Positions 8,350-17,093 of a stretch of 57,823 bases of DNA are shown here, in pieces. Position 1 is the first letter of the stretch. Every line of letters starts with the position of its first letter. The notes under the pieces were generated by a model. It was not told where the DNA came from and searched no databases. It was given only the letters and a program-made list of their open reading frames with translations. Where the stretch lies: contig DBMI01000101.1 in the NCBI GenBank assembly GCA_002298165.1, forward strand, positions 39,571-97,393. The letters are read 5' to 3'. The position numbers and the translations under genes are program-made. The DNA is from Desulfarculales bacterium UBA702 (GTDB lineage: Bacteria; Desulfobacterota; Syntrophobacteria; Syntrophobacterales; Syntrophobacteraceae).

Positions 8350-9384
8350 ATGCGCATCCTGGATACCGCGAACACCCGCAAAATATTGGTGCGGGCCACC
8401 AACTGGATCGGCGACGCGGTAATGACTACGCCTGCCCTGGGCGCTATTCGGGAGGCATTTCCCGATGCCGAGATAGTTCTTGCGGCAAATCCTGTTGTTT
8501 CAGAGCTAATGACTCCTCATCCCTGGTGCGACCGCGTGATAGTCTACGACAAAAAAGGACCGCATCGTGGGGTAAGAGGCCTTTTCCGGTTTAGCTCGAT
8601 CCTTGGCGCCGAGGGATTCGACCTCGCAATACTTTTCCAGAATGCGATAGGGGCGGCAATAATGGCAAGGCTTGCCCGGATCGGAAGGCGGGCCGGATAT
8701 TCAACCGACGGGCGGTGGCTGCTTCTTACAAATCCCGTACCTGTAACCAGGGAAACCCTGAAGCTTCACCACGTCAGGTACTATTTGAACGCTCTGGAAA
8801 AGCTGGGAATCACAACCCCTCCGCCTCAGCTTCGTCTTTTTTGCACCGAGGAGGAAAAGAAAAGGGCCGCCGATGTTCTGGGCGGTGGCAAATGGGCGGC
8901 CGTTAATCCTGGTGCTGCTTTTGGTTCGGCAAAGAGATGGTTTCCGGACAGGTTTGCAGCGGTTGCCGATATACTGGGTTCAAAATACGGATTCAAGGTC
9001 CTTCTCGTCGGAGGACCCGGCGAGACGCAAATCGGGGATGAAATAGAGAAGGCGATGAGTTCCCGTCCTCTGAATATGATTGGGAAAACCACTGTTCGCG
9101 AGATGATGGCGTTTCTTTCGCTGGCGGACCTTGTGGTTACGAACGATTCGGGACCGATGCACGTAGCTGCGGCATTCGACCGGCCCATAGTGGCTCTTTT
9201 CGGTCCCACCGATCACACGACTACATCTCCGCTGTGCTCCAATTTCAGAATCGTTCGAATAAATATAGAATGCGCTCCATGCCTCGAAAGAAAGTGCCCC
9301 AAGGAGCATCACCGATGTATGGACGAAATAGCAGTGCAAGACGTGCTCGATGCGGTCGGGTCGCTTCTGAAAAACCCGAGTTAG
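8350..9384 (+). CDS. waaF: ADP-heptose:LPS heptosyltransferase II
   Basis: 344 residues, GT9 family. The N-terminal motif VRATNWIGDAVMTTPAL and the donor-site segment VTNDSGPMHVAAAFDRPIVALFGPTDHTTTSPL are diagnostic, and the C-terminus carries the cysteine group CAPCLERKCP. It transfers the second heptose of the LPS inner core using ADP-heptose on the cytoplasmic side of the inner membrane. It opens a plus-strand run of envelope polysaccharide genes and shows that the organism is a Gram-negative LPS maker. Confidence 0.9.
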   Translation: MRILDTANTRKILVRATNWIGDAVMTTPALGAIREAFPDAEIVLAANPVVSELMTPHPWCDRVIVYDKKGPHRGVRGLFRFSSILGAEGFDLAILFQNAIGAAIMARLARIGRRAGYSTDGRWLLLTNPVPVTRETLKLHHVRYYLNALEKLGITTPPPQLRLFCTEEEKKRAADVLGGGKWAAVNPGAAFGSAKRWFPDRFAAVADILGSKYGFKVLLVGGPGETQIGDEIEKAMSSRPLNMIGKTTVREMMAFLSLADLVVTNDSGPMHVAAAFDRPIVALFGPTDHTTTSPLCSNFRIVRINIECAPCLERKCPKEHHRCMDEIAVQDVLDAVGSLLKNPS

Positions 9385-9522
9385 TGCCGACTTCCAATTT
9401 GGAATTGATAGTGCTAGAAACCCGTTTGGGTGTGCAAAGCTCCGAGGGGCTGATGCCCACAATGAATTTCCACTCACCGGTCAGTCAGCCTGCATACTGC
9501 ATATTATCTTAAGGGGTTGATT

Positions 9523-10086
9523 TTGAAGGCTACTTTTGTCGATATCCCCGGCATCGTTCTTTTAGAGCCGAAGGTCTTCTCTGATGATAGGGGATCTTTC
9601 TTCGAGAGCTATAACAGGAAGACTCTGGCAGAGGCCGGGATCGCTACCGAATTCGTGCAGGACAATCAGGCAACCTCGCGGCGAGCGGTTCTGAGGGGGT
9701 TGCACTACCAGGTTAAGCATGCCCAGGCAAAGCTTATTCGGGTGCTCAAGGGCGAAATCTACGATGTGGCAGTAGACCTGCGGAGGTTTTCGCCAACTTT
9801 TGGAAAGTGGTATGGAGTTACGCTCTCCGAGGAAAATATGCTCCAGTTATACCTGCCGGCCGATTTCGCCCATGGATACCTGGTGCTCTCGGAAACGGCC
9901 GAAGTTCTATATAAGGCGAGCGATTTCTGGGCTCCGGAACACGAGAGATGCATTCTGTGGAACGACCCCGATCTGGCAATTTCCTGGCCTCTTTCAGGGC
10001 AGCCAATTGTCTCGGAAAAAGATGCACTCGGGAAAAGATTTTGCCATGCCGACCTTCCGGTGGAAATTGAAAGAATTGCGAGATAA
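9523..10086 (+). CDS. rfbC: dTDP-4-dehydrorhamnose 3,5-epimerase
   Basis: About 187 residues, RmlC family. Visible are the DDRGSFFESY substrate segment, LRGLHYQ with the catalytic histidine, VAVDLRRFSPTFGKW, and the Y/H-containing ADFAHGYLVLSE strand. It catalyses the third step of dTDP-L-rhamnose synthesis. I place the start at the TTG at 9523 because AAGGGG ends six bases upstream; a TTG at 9517 abuts that sequence. rfbA and rfbB are not in the window. The next gene starts 2 bases after its stop. Confidence 0.88.
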   Translation: MKATFVDIPGIVLLEPKVFSDDRGSFFESYNRKTLAEAGIATEFVQDNQATSRRAVLRGLHYQVKHAQAKLIRVLKGEIYDVAVDLRRFSPTFGKWYGVTLSEENMLQLYLPADFAHGYLVLSETAEVLYKASDFWAPEHERCILWNDPDLAISWPLSGQPIVSEKDALGKRFCHADLPVEIERIAR

Positions 10087-10088
10087 CA

Positions 10089-11066
10089 GTGGTTTTAAGA
10101 GCCTCATCCAAATCCGCGCCATACGATCAGGCCGACTCCTCTAAAACCGGCCGTATAGTGGTTTTCGGAAGCCGCGGAATGCTCGGATCAGAGATCGTTG
10201 AGGGGCTGATGGCCACAGGCTTCGATGTGGACACCCCGGTCCGGCCTGAGGTGGATATCACTGATGTCGCAAGTCTTGGCTCCTTTTTCACCAAAGCAGT
10301 ACCGCCTTGCCTGATAATAAATTGCGCTGCCTACACGGCGGTAGATAAGGCTGAATCCGAAACGGGAAAAGCCTTTGCCGTAAATCGCGACGGACCGGCC
10401 AATCTGGCTGACGAGTGTCGCGAAGCCGGAGTGCCGCTCATTCATATATCGACTGATTACGTTTTTGACGGAAAGGCCGGCCGGCCTTACAGGGAAATAG
10501 ATCCCGCAGGCCCTATCGGCGCTTACGGCCGAAGCAAGTGGGAAGGCGAAGAGGCGGTGCGCTCGCGACTGATCGAGCACATGATCATCCGAACCGCGTG
10601 GCTCTACGGAGCACGCGGAAGCAATTTCGTCAAGACGATACTGAGGCTTGCCCGCGAGCGCGAAGAGTTGAAAATCGTGGACGACCAGTTCGGATGCCCT
10701 ACCTGGACCCGGGACCTTGCCGGGTGTGTCGTACAGATCGCCCGCCAAGTTTTGTCCGGCTGCGGGAAAATCAGTTGGGGAACTTACCATTTTTGCGGTG
10801 GTGGAGTTACGAACTGGTGCGGGTTTGCGCGTTCGATCGTTGAAATGGCGCGGCAGAGGGAGTCTCTAAAAGTTGGTGAGATAAGGCCGATACCCTCCAG
10901 TTCATATCCTACCCCCGCCGAGCGCCCTGCCTGGTCGGTGCTGGACTGCGGCAAGATTGAAGAGCAATTCGGAATATCACCTCCCCCATGGGAAGAAAGC
11001 CTCGCCTGCATGCTTGAAGAACTCCGGCAAATCGAGGCGCGATCAGCCCTCTCTCCAGGCCGGTAA
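10089..11066 (+). CDS. rfbD: dTDP-4-dehydrorhamnose reductase
   Basis: 325 residues with a GTG start two bases after rfbC. It is an SDR-type reductase: dinucleotide loop GSRGMLGSEIV near residue 28, STDYVFDG, and the catalytic YGRSK motif. It reduces the epimerised keto-sugar with NAD(P)H to dTDP-L-rhamnose. The N-terminal 20 or so residues before the Rossmann strand exceed the family norm, so an internal start is conceivable. Coupling to rfbC and the following glycosyltransferase gives a coherent rhamnose unit. Confidence 0.88.
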   Translation: MVLRASSKSAPYDQADSSKTGRIVVFGSRGMLGSEIVEGLMATGFDVDTPVRPEVDITDVASLGSFFTKAVPPCLIINCAAYTAVDKAESETGKAFAVNRDGPANLADECREAGVPLIHISTDYVFDGKAGRPYREIDPAGPIGAYGRSKWEGEEAVRSRLIEHMIIRTAWLYGARGSNFVKTILRLAREREELKIVDDQFGCPTWTRDLAGCVVQIARQVLSGCGKISWGTYHFCGGGVTNWCGFARSIVEMARQRESLKVGEIRPIPSSSYPTPAERPAWSVLDCGKIEEQFGISPPPWEESLACMLEELRQIEARSALSPGR

Positions 11067-11071
11067 CTCAA

Positions 11072-12022
11072 ATGCCCCGCACGAGTATAATAATCATTTC
11101 CTACAATTCCCTTCACGAGACGACCGCTCCATGTCTTGAGAGCATCTTTGCGGCGGGCGCCGGCGAGGACTTCGAGGTCATCGTTGTCGATAATGGATCT
11201 TCGGATAGCACTGTTTCCTGGCTCAAGGAGCTGAAGGATCGCGAGCCGCGGCTCAAATGCATCTTTAACGAGCATAATCGTGGCTTTGCCGGCGGAAACA
11301 ATGACGGGATACAAGCGGCTGCCGGAGAATTTCTAATCCTTCTCAACAGCGACTGCATAGTATCGGGCGACTGGATGAATGGCCTTACCGACCCGCTTGC
11401 GCACGACAAAGGGATCGGAGCGATCGGTCCGGTGTCGAACATGGTTGGAAACGAGCAAAAGATTTTCACCTCGGGTACTACACTGGAAGAGGTACAGCGC
11501 GAAGGGATTTCTTGGGCATCAAGGAGCCGGGGCGGGTCCTTCGAAACCGAGAGGTTGGTCTTCTTCTGCGTCGCCTTGCGAAGGGATGCTTTTGATCGAG
11601 TGGGGCCCCTCGATGAGAATTTCGGAATGGGCTTTTACGAAGACGATGACTACTGCATCAGGCTAAGACACGCCGGTTATAGACTCGTTTGCATAGAAGA
11701 TGTGTTCGTCTATCACAGGGGCGGGGGATCTTTCGACGGATCGGGAATTGCTACCAGGAAGATCATGCGCGAAAACCGCGGAAAGCTCGAAAAAAAGCAC
11801 GGCACCGTCCTCGGCAGGACCCACCCGCGCGACCTGCACCTGCGAGTGATTGAAGGATATCTGAAAGCTCAATCCGGAGGCATTGACGAGGATGTTGCCT
11901 TTAAAATCTCAAATAGATTGAATATTGCCGAATCACTGATGCCCAAGGGATGGATGAAAAAGCTCCTTTTTCAAAGGAGGCTCGGAAAGTTGAAGGACCG
12001 GCTCAAGTACTCGACCACATAA
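11072..12022 (+). CDS. Family 2 glycosyltransferase (rhamnosyltransferase-like)
   Basis: 316 residues. GT-A fold: SIIIISYNS start, EVIVVDNGSSDST, NRGFAGGNNDGI, and LLNSDC in the DxD position, then DENFGMGFYEDDDYCIRLR containing the ED motif. Such enzymes add rhamnose or other sugars to cell-surface glycans. It starts 6 bases after rfbD, so dTDP-rhamnose is a sensible donor, though this is inference from position. Confidence 0.82.
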   Translation: MPRTSIIIISYNSLHETTAPCLESIFAAGAGEDFEVIVVDNGSSDSTVSWLKELKDREPRLKCIFNEHNRGFAGGNNDGIQAAAGEFLILLNSDCIVSGDWMNGLTDPLAHDKGIGAIGPVSNMVGNEQKIFTSGTTLEEVQREGISWASRSRGGSFETERLVFFCVALRRDAFDRVGPLDENFGMGFYEDDDYCIRLRHAGYRLVCIEDVFVYHRGGGSFDGSGIATRKIMRENRGKLEKKHGTVLGRTHPRDLHLRVIEGYLKAQSGGIDEDVAFKISNRLNIAESLMPKGWMKKLLFQRRLGKLKDRLKYSTT

Positions 12023-12206
12023 ACCTGCAAAACCATAATCCGAACTCGCTCACTGACGTAGAGCCCGGACTATATTCCTCATTCGCCCTCGGTTTTCCCT
12101 TATGGATCTAGACATTTTTTTTCAATGGGGTTAAACATACACGTTTCCCGTTTAAATAATAATTCTGATCTCCCCCGACTCGGGGCATTCTGGTATCGGA
12201 GCCAAC

Positions 12207-13391
12207 ATGATAGGCATATCGAAACTTTACTGTGGAACGGTTGAACCGTCCGATGCACTTCGCTATGGGCGGGAGAGCGGAAAGCTTCCCTCTCACCTGC
12301 TCCAGTTTTCATCCGACAAAAAACCTGTTGTGGTCTGGAACGTGACCCGCCGATGCAACCTCAAGTGTGTGCACTGCTATGCCCACGCCAGGGACGAGGT
12401 TTTTGCCGGTGAACTTTCCACCGAGGAGGGCAAGGGGGTACTCGACGATCTGGCCAAATTTGGAGCTCCCGTCGTTCTTTTTTCGGGTGGCGAGCCGCTG
12501 GTTCGGCCGGACCTGACCGAACTTGCCGCCTACGCCGTGGGCAAGGGGATGCGGGCGGTTATCTCCACGAACGGCACGTTGATTAATAGCCGGCTTGCCG
12601 GCGAACTGAAAAAAATCGGCCTTTCCTACGTCGGGATAAGCCTCGACGGATTGGAAGAGGTAAACGATGCATTCAGGGGCGTCAAGGGATCCTTTGCCAA
12701 AGCAATGGACGGCATCAAGGCGTGCCAGGATGCTGGAATAAAAGTGGGCCTTCGCTTCACGATGAACAGGCGAAATGCCGGCGAGATTTCCGGTATTTTC
12801 GACCTTCTCGAAAAATACCAGATTCCCCGCGTCTGCTTTTATCACCTGGTTTATGCCGGTCGCGGAAGCGATTTGATGAAAGAAGACCTCTCGCACGAGG
12901 AAACCCGCAAGGCAGTTGATTTGATAATCGACAGAACGGCCGACCTGCACCGCAGGGGACATGAAAAAGAGGTCCTTACCGTGGATAACCACGCCGACGG
13001 CCCCTACGTTTACCTCAGGATGCTTCGGGAAAACTCGCCCAGGGCCGCCGAAGTGCTCGAACTGCTACAGATGAACGAGGGGAACAACTCCGGACGCGGA
13101 ATAGGGTGCATAAGCTGGGACGGAACCGTTCACGCCGACCAGTTCTGGCGTCACTACTCGTTTGGCAATATCAGGGATCGCAAATTCAGCGAAATCTGGA
13201 CCGATCTGTCCAATCCCCTGATGATGCGGCTGAAAGAAAAGAAGAAATACGTGCAGGGCCGTTGCGCCGATTGTAAATGGCTTGATGTCTGTTCCGGCAA
13301 CTTCCGCGTCCGCGCGGAGGCGGCAACCGGCGATCTCTGGGCCTGCGATCCCGCCTGCTACCTGACCGATGAAGAAATAAAAAAGCAGTAA
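12207..13391 (+). CDS. ahbC: 12,18-didecarboxysiroheme deacetylase (radical SAM)
   Basis: 394 residues. The N-terminal MIGISKLYCGTVEPSDALRY block and WNVTRRCNLKCVHCYAHA are characteristic of AhbC (formerly NirJ1). The radical-SAM cluster ligands are C50, C54 and C57; a C-terminal cysteine group (GRCADCKWLDVC ... CDPAC) should hold an auxiliary [4Fe-4S] cluster. AhbC removes two acetate side chains from didecarboxysiroheme in the alternative heme pathway of sulfate reducers and methanogens. The gene is monocistronic here; ahbA/B/D are not in the window. A strong hairpin follows the stop. Confidence 0.88.
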   Translation: MIGISKLYCGTVEPSDALRYGRESGKLPSHLLQFSSDKKPVVVWNVTRRCNLKCVHCYAHARDEVFAGELSTEEGKGVLDDLAKFGAPVVLFSGGEPLVRPDLTELAAYAVGKGMRAVISTNGTLINSRLAGELKKIGLSYVGISLDGLEEVNDAFRGVKGSFAKAMDGIKACQDAGIKVGLRFTMNRRNAGEISGIFDLLEKYQIPRVCFYHLVYAGRGSDLMKEDLSHEETRKAVDLIIDRTADLHRRGHEKEVLTVDNHADGPYVYLRMLRENSPRAAEVLELLQMNEGNNSGRGIGCISWDGTVHADQFWRHYSFGNIRDRKFSEIWTDLSNPLMMRLKEKKKYVQGRCADCKWLDVCSGNFRVRAEAATGDLWACDPACYLTDEEIKKQ

Positions 13392-13407
13392 AAAACATCA
13401 ATATAAA

Positions 13408-13433
13408 GAGCGGGGGAACCTTTTCCCCCGCTC
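13408..13433 (+). terminator. Hairpin terminator after ahbC
   Basis: A perfect 11-bp stem, GAGCGGGGGAA with TTCCCCCGCTC, and a 4-base loop, 17 bases after the ahbC stop. The following bases are only moderately T-rich. Similar stems occur at 36343 and 53011. Confidence 0.75.
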
Positions 13434-13567
13434 TCCCCATTTTCATTGCCACGATACACAGGCGCCGAATGCCGACCGCCGTGACCAATTTCCGGTCCTT
13501 GAGTCCCTGAATGCCTTCCACGCTTAATCCATCAACACTGCACTTCTTTCCAAACACTCCAGTATGT

Positions 13568-13618
13568 AAAAGCCTTCACATGATTTTCGAAGACCACTGT
13601 TTGCAAAAACCTTCACAT
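13568..13618 (+). promoter_or_regulatory. Direct repeat upstream of sigma-54 promoter
   Basis: AAAAGCCTTCACAT (from 13568) recurs as AAAAACCTTCACAT (from 13605), 37 bases apart. They lie roughly 160-220 bases upstream of the predicted sigma-54 start, a usual distance for activator binding sites. The rest of the 13434-13762 gap shows no gene. Confidence 0.35.
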
Positions 13619-13762
13619 TGTCCCCTCTTCTAAAAGGTTTCCATCCATCAATTTCGCTTTCGAAATACGGTCTTCAAGGAATACCCAATTTTGAAACGAA
13701 AACCTAAAAATCCTCAAAGATAAACACCTAAATCTCTTAGCCAACTTCGGATCGCCCTCAGC

Positions 13763-13778
13763 TGGCACCCCTCTTGCT
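13763..13778 (+). promoter_or_regulatory. Sigma-54 (RpoN) promoter
   Basis: TGGCAC-CCCTC-TTGCT matches the -24/-12 consensus TGGCAC-N5-TTGCW exactly. Transcription would begin near 13789, about 47 bases before the ATG at 13836. The site is intergenic and correctly oriented for the repeat protein. Confidence 0.75.
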
Positions 13779-13835
13779 CTACCCCCCTGGCACCACTTCA
13801 ATTTTGAATGCCAAATGTCACCGGAGGTACCCCCT

Positions 13836-16469
13836 ATGCAACCCGTCAAGTCCAAGGAAACCACTTTATCCATGATGCTGCGCCTCTGTTTCCTGACCTC
13901 TCTTTTCATTCTTCCCCTGATGGTTCCAGGACAGGCCTTCTGCGCCCAGGTTGTTGTTGCATGGGACCCGGAAACAAGTCCGGTCGCCGGCTACAAGGTC
14001 TACTATGGTACGGTGTCCAGGAATTACACCAATTCGGCGGATGCAGGCGCAAATACGACATTCACTATCCAGGGCCTTACCGCTCCAGCATACTTCCTGG
14101 CAGCAACTGCCTACGACAGCACTCTTACAGAAAGTGACTTTTCCGCGGAACTTTCCATTTATCTGATGAGCGCGTCGGCTGGTACCGGTGGATCTATCTC
14201 GCCGGCGGGTAACTTCTTTAAGGCACAGGGCGACGGGCAAACTTTCAGCATCCTTCCCAATGCAAACTATCAGATTCTGGATGTCCAGGTTGATGGTAAA
14301 TCCGTGGGCGCGGTGAGCACTTACACGATATCCGGAGTATCCGGCCCACATACGATATCGGCCACTTTTCAGGCCACGACAGCAAGCTACAATCTCACAG
14401 CGATGTCCGGCACAGGCGGTTCCATCTCTCCTTCCGGTACTGTTGCGGTAAACTCGGGGGCGGTCCAGACGTTCAGCATCATCCCGGGTCAGGGGTACCA
14501 GATAGCCGATGTGCAGGTTGACGGAGTGTCGGTCGGCGCCACAGGCAGCTACACCTTCAGCGAGGTTGGCGCGGACCATACCATCTCGGCCAGCTTTGCC
14601 CTTAATACCTATACAATAATACCGAATGTCCAGGCCAACGGCTCGATTTCACCGGCATCGTCCGTATCGGTTAACTACGGGTCGAACCAGACCTTTACGA
14701 TCATTCCAAATAACAATTACAAGGTTTCCGATGTTCAGGTAGACGGGGTCTCGGTGGGTGCTGTAACCAGCTATACTTTTTCAAATGTCGCTGCCGGGCA
14801 CACAATCACGGCAAGCTTTGCCCTGAATACCTTCACGATCACGCCGGCTGCCCAGGCCAACGGCTCGATTTCACCGGCATCGGCGGTATCGGTTAACTAC
14901 GGATCGAACCAGACCTTTACGATCACCCCAAATAACAATTACAAGATATCCGATGTTCAGGTTGACGGGGTCTCGGTAGGAGCTGTAACCAGCTACACTT
15001 TCTCCAGGGTTGCTGCCGGGCACACAATCACGGCAAGCTTTGCCCTGAATACTTTCACGATTACGCCGACGGCCCAGGCCAACGGGTCGATCTCACCTGC
15101 ATCGGCGGTATCGGTTAACAACGGATCGAGCCAGACCTTTACCATCATTCCAAACACCAACTACAAAGTATCCGACGTCCAGGTGGATGGAGTTTCGGTC
15201 GGCGCGGTCGGCAGCTATACATTCAGCAACGTTTCAGCGAACCATACCATAACGGTAAGTTTCTCGGCTCTGGCGCAACCCCCCGTAGCCGAAGCCGGAC
15301 CGGACCAGACTGTTGCCCGGGGTGCTGCCGTGACGCTGAACGGAAACAATTCAGTCGGTCGGGCCTCTCCAATTGCATCTTACCTGTGGACGCAAACCGG
15401 CGGGCCGGCGGTGAGCATATCGCATGCGAACGCGGCCGCGGCTTCATTCAAGGCACCTTCGGTGGTCGCGGGCGGCAGAGCGCTTACATTCATGCTCACC
15501 GTGACCGATCAGTCAGGCTTGAAATCAACAGATACATGCATTGTTAACCTAACTTACATCAATCAGCCCCCTGTTGCCGGCGTGGGCCCTGACCAGACGG
15601 TAAGCCCCTGGACCATAGTCACCCTTGACGGGACGAAATCCACCGATCCGGAGGGTTCCGCTTTAACTTACTATTGGGAGCAAATCGACGGTCCCATGGT
15701 TGCTATTTCCCAGTCGAATGTTGCGCAGCCGACCTTTGTAGCCCCTGAGTTCGCCGCCGGAGGAGCTTCTCTGACCTTCAGGCTGACTGTGGCTGATTAT
15801 TATGGGTTAATTGCAAGAAAAACCTGCATGGTAAACGTTACAACTCTGAGTACCGGTCCCAGTGCGGTTGTGGGCTCGAACCAAACAGTAGGCGGCGGCA
15901 GGGTTGCAACCCTGGATGGTTCAGGATCGACTGACAGCGGAAGCGTTCTCTCCTCGTTCCTGTGGAATCAGACGGGTGGATCTCCAGTGACCTTATCCGA
16001 TCCAACCGCATTCATGCCGACCTTTACCGCGCCCAGATCCGGGGCCGACCCCAATCCGATGACCTTCATGCTTACAGTAAAGGACCAGGACGGCCTTATC
16101 TCACGGGCAACCCAGACAGTAAAGGTCAACTATGTGATGCCGGACCTCGTCGGCAAATGGACGAGCTTCAGCTACGCCGGCGGTGCGATCTCCGGCTCAC
16201 TGCAGGTTAGCAACATCGGGAATGCAAATATGGGCACGGGTAAATACACCAGTGTGGCTTTTTACCTCTCGTCCGATGGAATCAGCCTGAGCAGTCTTAT
16301 CTCTAACCAGAGTGTAGGGAGCTTAAATGCCGGTCAGAGCCAGTTGATGCAATTCAGGTACTCAGGGTTAAACCTCACCGGGAAATACATCGTGGCGGTA
16401 ATTGATCCCGGTTCGGCAGTCAGTGAGTCCAACGAGACAAATAATGTCGCACGGGCATTGATTCAGTAA
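13836..16469 (+). CDS. Secreted multidomain repeat protein (FN3, beta-repeats, PKD/REJ-like, CARDB)
   Basis: 877 residues from the ATG at 13836, chosen because GGAGG lies eight bases upstream. A Sec signal peptide (about 1-37, ending AFCA) is followed by an FN3-like domain (to about 107), five InlB-B-type repeats of about 74 residues (about 108-478; core SDVQVDGVSVGAVTSYTFSNV), three PKD/REJ-like modules starting PPVAEAGPDQTV and similar (about 482, 577, 673), and a C-terminal CARDB domain (about 769-877, ending with the family's SNETNN signature). No catalytic domain, sorting motif or anchor is visible. It is probably an extracellular adhesin or matrix protein, expressed from the sigma-54 promoter just upstream. 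Confidence 0.85.
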   Translation: MQPVKSKETTLSMMLRLCFLTSLFILPLMVPGQAFCAQVVVAWDPETSPVAGYKVYYGTVSRNYTNSADAGANTTFTIQGLTAPAYFLAATAYDSTLTESDFSAELSIYLMSASAGTGGSISPAGNFFKAQGDGQTFSILPNANYQILDVQVDGKSVGAVSTYTISGVSGPHTISATFQATTASYNLTAMSGTGGSISPSGTVAVNSGAVQTFSIIPGQGYQIADVQVDGVSVGATGSYTFSEVGADHTISASFALNTYTIIPNVQANGSISPASSVSVNYGSNQTFTIIPNNNYKVSDVQVDGVSVGAVTSYTFSNVAAGHTITASFALNTFTITPAAQANGSISPASAVSVNYGSNQTFTITPNNNYKISDVQVDGVSVGAVTSYTFSRVAAGHTITASFALNTFTITPTAQANGSISPASAVSVNNGSSQTFTIIPNTNYKVSDVQVDGVSVGAVGSYTFSNVSANHTITVSFSALAQPPVAEAGPDQTVARGAAVTLNGNNSVGRASPIASYLWTQTGGPAVSISHANAAAASFKAPSVVAGGRALTFMLTVTDQSGLKSTDTCIVNLTYINQPPVAGVGPDQTVSPWTIVTLDGTKSTDPEGSALTYYWEQIDGPMVAISQSNVAQPTFVAPEFAAGGASLTFRLTVADYYGLIARKTCMVNVTTLSTGPSAVVGSNQTVGGGRVATLDGSGSTDSGSVLSSFLWNQTGGSPVTLSDPTAFMPTFTAPRSGADPNPMTFMLTVKDQDGLISRATQTVKVNYVMPDLVGKWTSFSYAGGAISGSLQVSNIGNANMGTGKYTSVAFYLSSDGISLSSLISNQSVGSLNAGQSQLMQFRYSGLNLTGKYIVAVIDPGSAVSESNETNNVARALIQ
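14592..15257 (+). repeat. Three tandem 222-bp coding repeats
   Basis: Matching positions recur exactly 222 bases apart (AGCTTTG at 14592, 14814 and 15036; CAGGCCAACGG at 14631, 14853, 15075). The first two units are nearly identical at the DNA level, including synonymous sites, implying recent duplication or conversion. Two older, diverged units precede them. Confidence 0.9.
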
Positions 16470-16530
16470 ATAAAGGCAACAGAGAGGGGGAGCATCTCCC
16501 GGAACTCACGACCGATTCAGGGTTAAACAG

Positions 16531-16570
16531 GCGCAGCGAAGGCGGTCTTTCAGCAAACCGCCTCCGCGCC
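16531..16570 (+). terminator. Possible terminator region after the repeat protein
   Basis: GCGAAGGCGGT pairs with ACCGCCTCCGC (one mismatch). About 40 bases later a run of eight T (16612-16619) follows CTCCCCGCTC, which can also pair with GAGGGGGAG just after the stop codon. Either fold could terminate the long transcript. Confidence 0.45.
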
Positions 16571-16631
16571 CTGCCCCGGGGGGTGTGGTTCTCGGCGATT
16601 GGCTCCCCGCTCTTTTTTTTGGTTTGTGAAA

Positions 16632-16708
16632 CATTCATGCATGGCGACCTCAAACACGCTGTTCTTTTAAGGTCTAAAAGCGTAGATAGAAATTGTAATG
16701 CATGAATG
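16632..16708. promoter_or_regulatory. Widely spaced inverted repeat before the small secreted protein
   Basis: CATTCATGCAT (16632-16642) and its perfect complement ATGCATGAATG (16698-16708) are 55 bases apart and bracket the likely promoter of the gene at 16755. The arrangement could be a pair of operator half-sites; no factor can be named. Confidence 0.35.
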
Positions 16709-16754
16709 GCCGAAACAGTTCCTAACAGTAACCCTCAGCCGGGAGACAGGTAAT

Positions 16755-17093
16755 ATGAAAAGACTAAACGGAAAGAGTGTAAAGCTGTCGATTGCAGCTC
16801 TGATTATGGTCTTCGGAGTGAATTTGCTTGTGATTACTCAAAGCTTCTCAGCCGGTGAAGAATCGGCAAAGGAAGCCGCCCGCCTTGATGTAAGTAAATC
16901 GATGCAAGACAATCTGGCTGCAATGAAGGGTAAAATCGTAACTGTCACCGTAACGACCGGTCAGTCGATAACCGGGACAGTCACTGATGCCAAGGGAAAT
17001 CTCTTGCACCTGTCAAAGATTAGCCAAAAGGAATTCTACGATGCGCTGATCCCGATAGATCACATTTCCGCGATTGAAGCCAGGGTCAGGTAA
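16755..17093 (+). CDS. Small secreted protein with Sm-like beta-barrel pattern
   Basis: 112 residues from the ATG at 16755, preceded by GGGAG/ACAGG; a longer upstream reading lacks a ribosome site. Residues 1-34 form a signal peptide (ends SFSAGEE). The mature C-terminal part (KGKIVTVTVTTGQSITGTV ... LLHLSKI ... DALIPIDHISAIEAR) has the strand pattern of a small Sm-like barrel. I recognise no named family and assign no function. Confidence 0.7.
   Translation: MKRLNGKSVKLSIAALIMVFGVNLLVITQSFSAGEESAKEAARLDVSKSMQDNLAAMKGKIVTVTVTTGQSITGTVTDAKGNLLHLSKISQKEFYDALIPIDHISAIEARVR

Noticed and set aside
12309..12992. A 227-codon minus-strand frame across ahbC
   Set aside because: The plus strand encodes a clear radical-SAM enzyme here.
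14592..15257. Regular repeats considered as a CRISPR array
   Set aside because: The period is 222 bases, the repeats are translated in frame, and there are no unique spacers.
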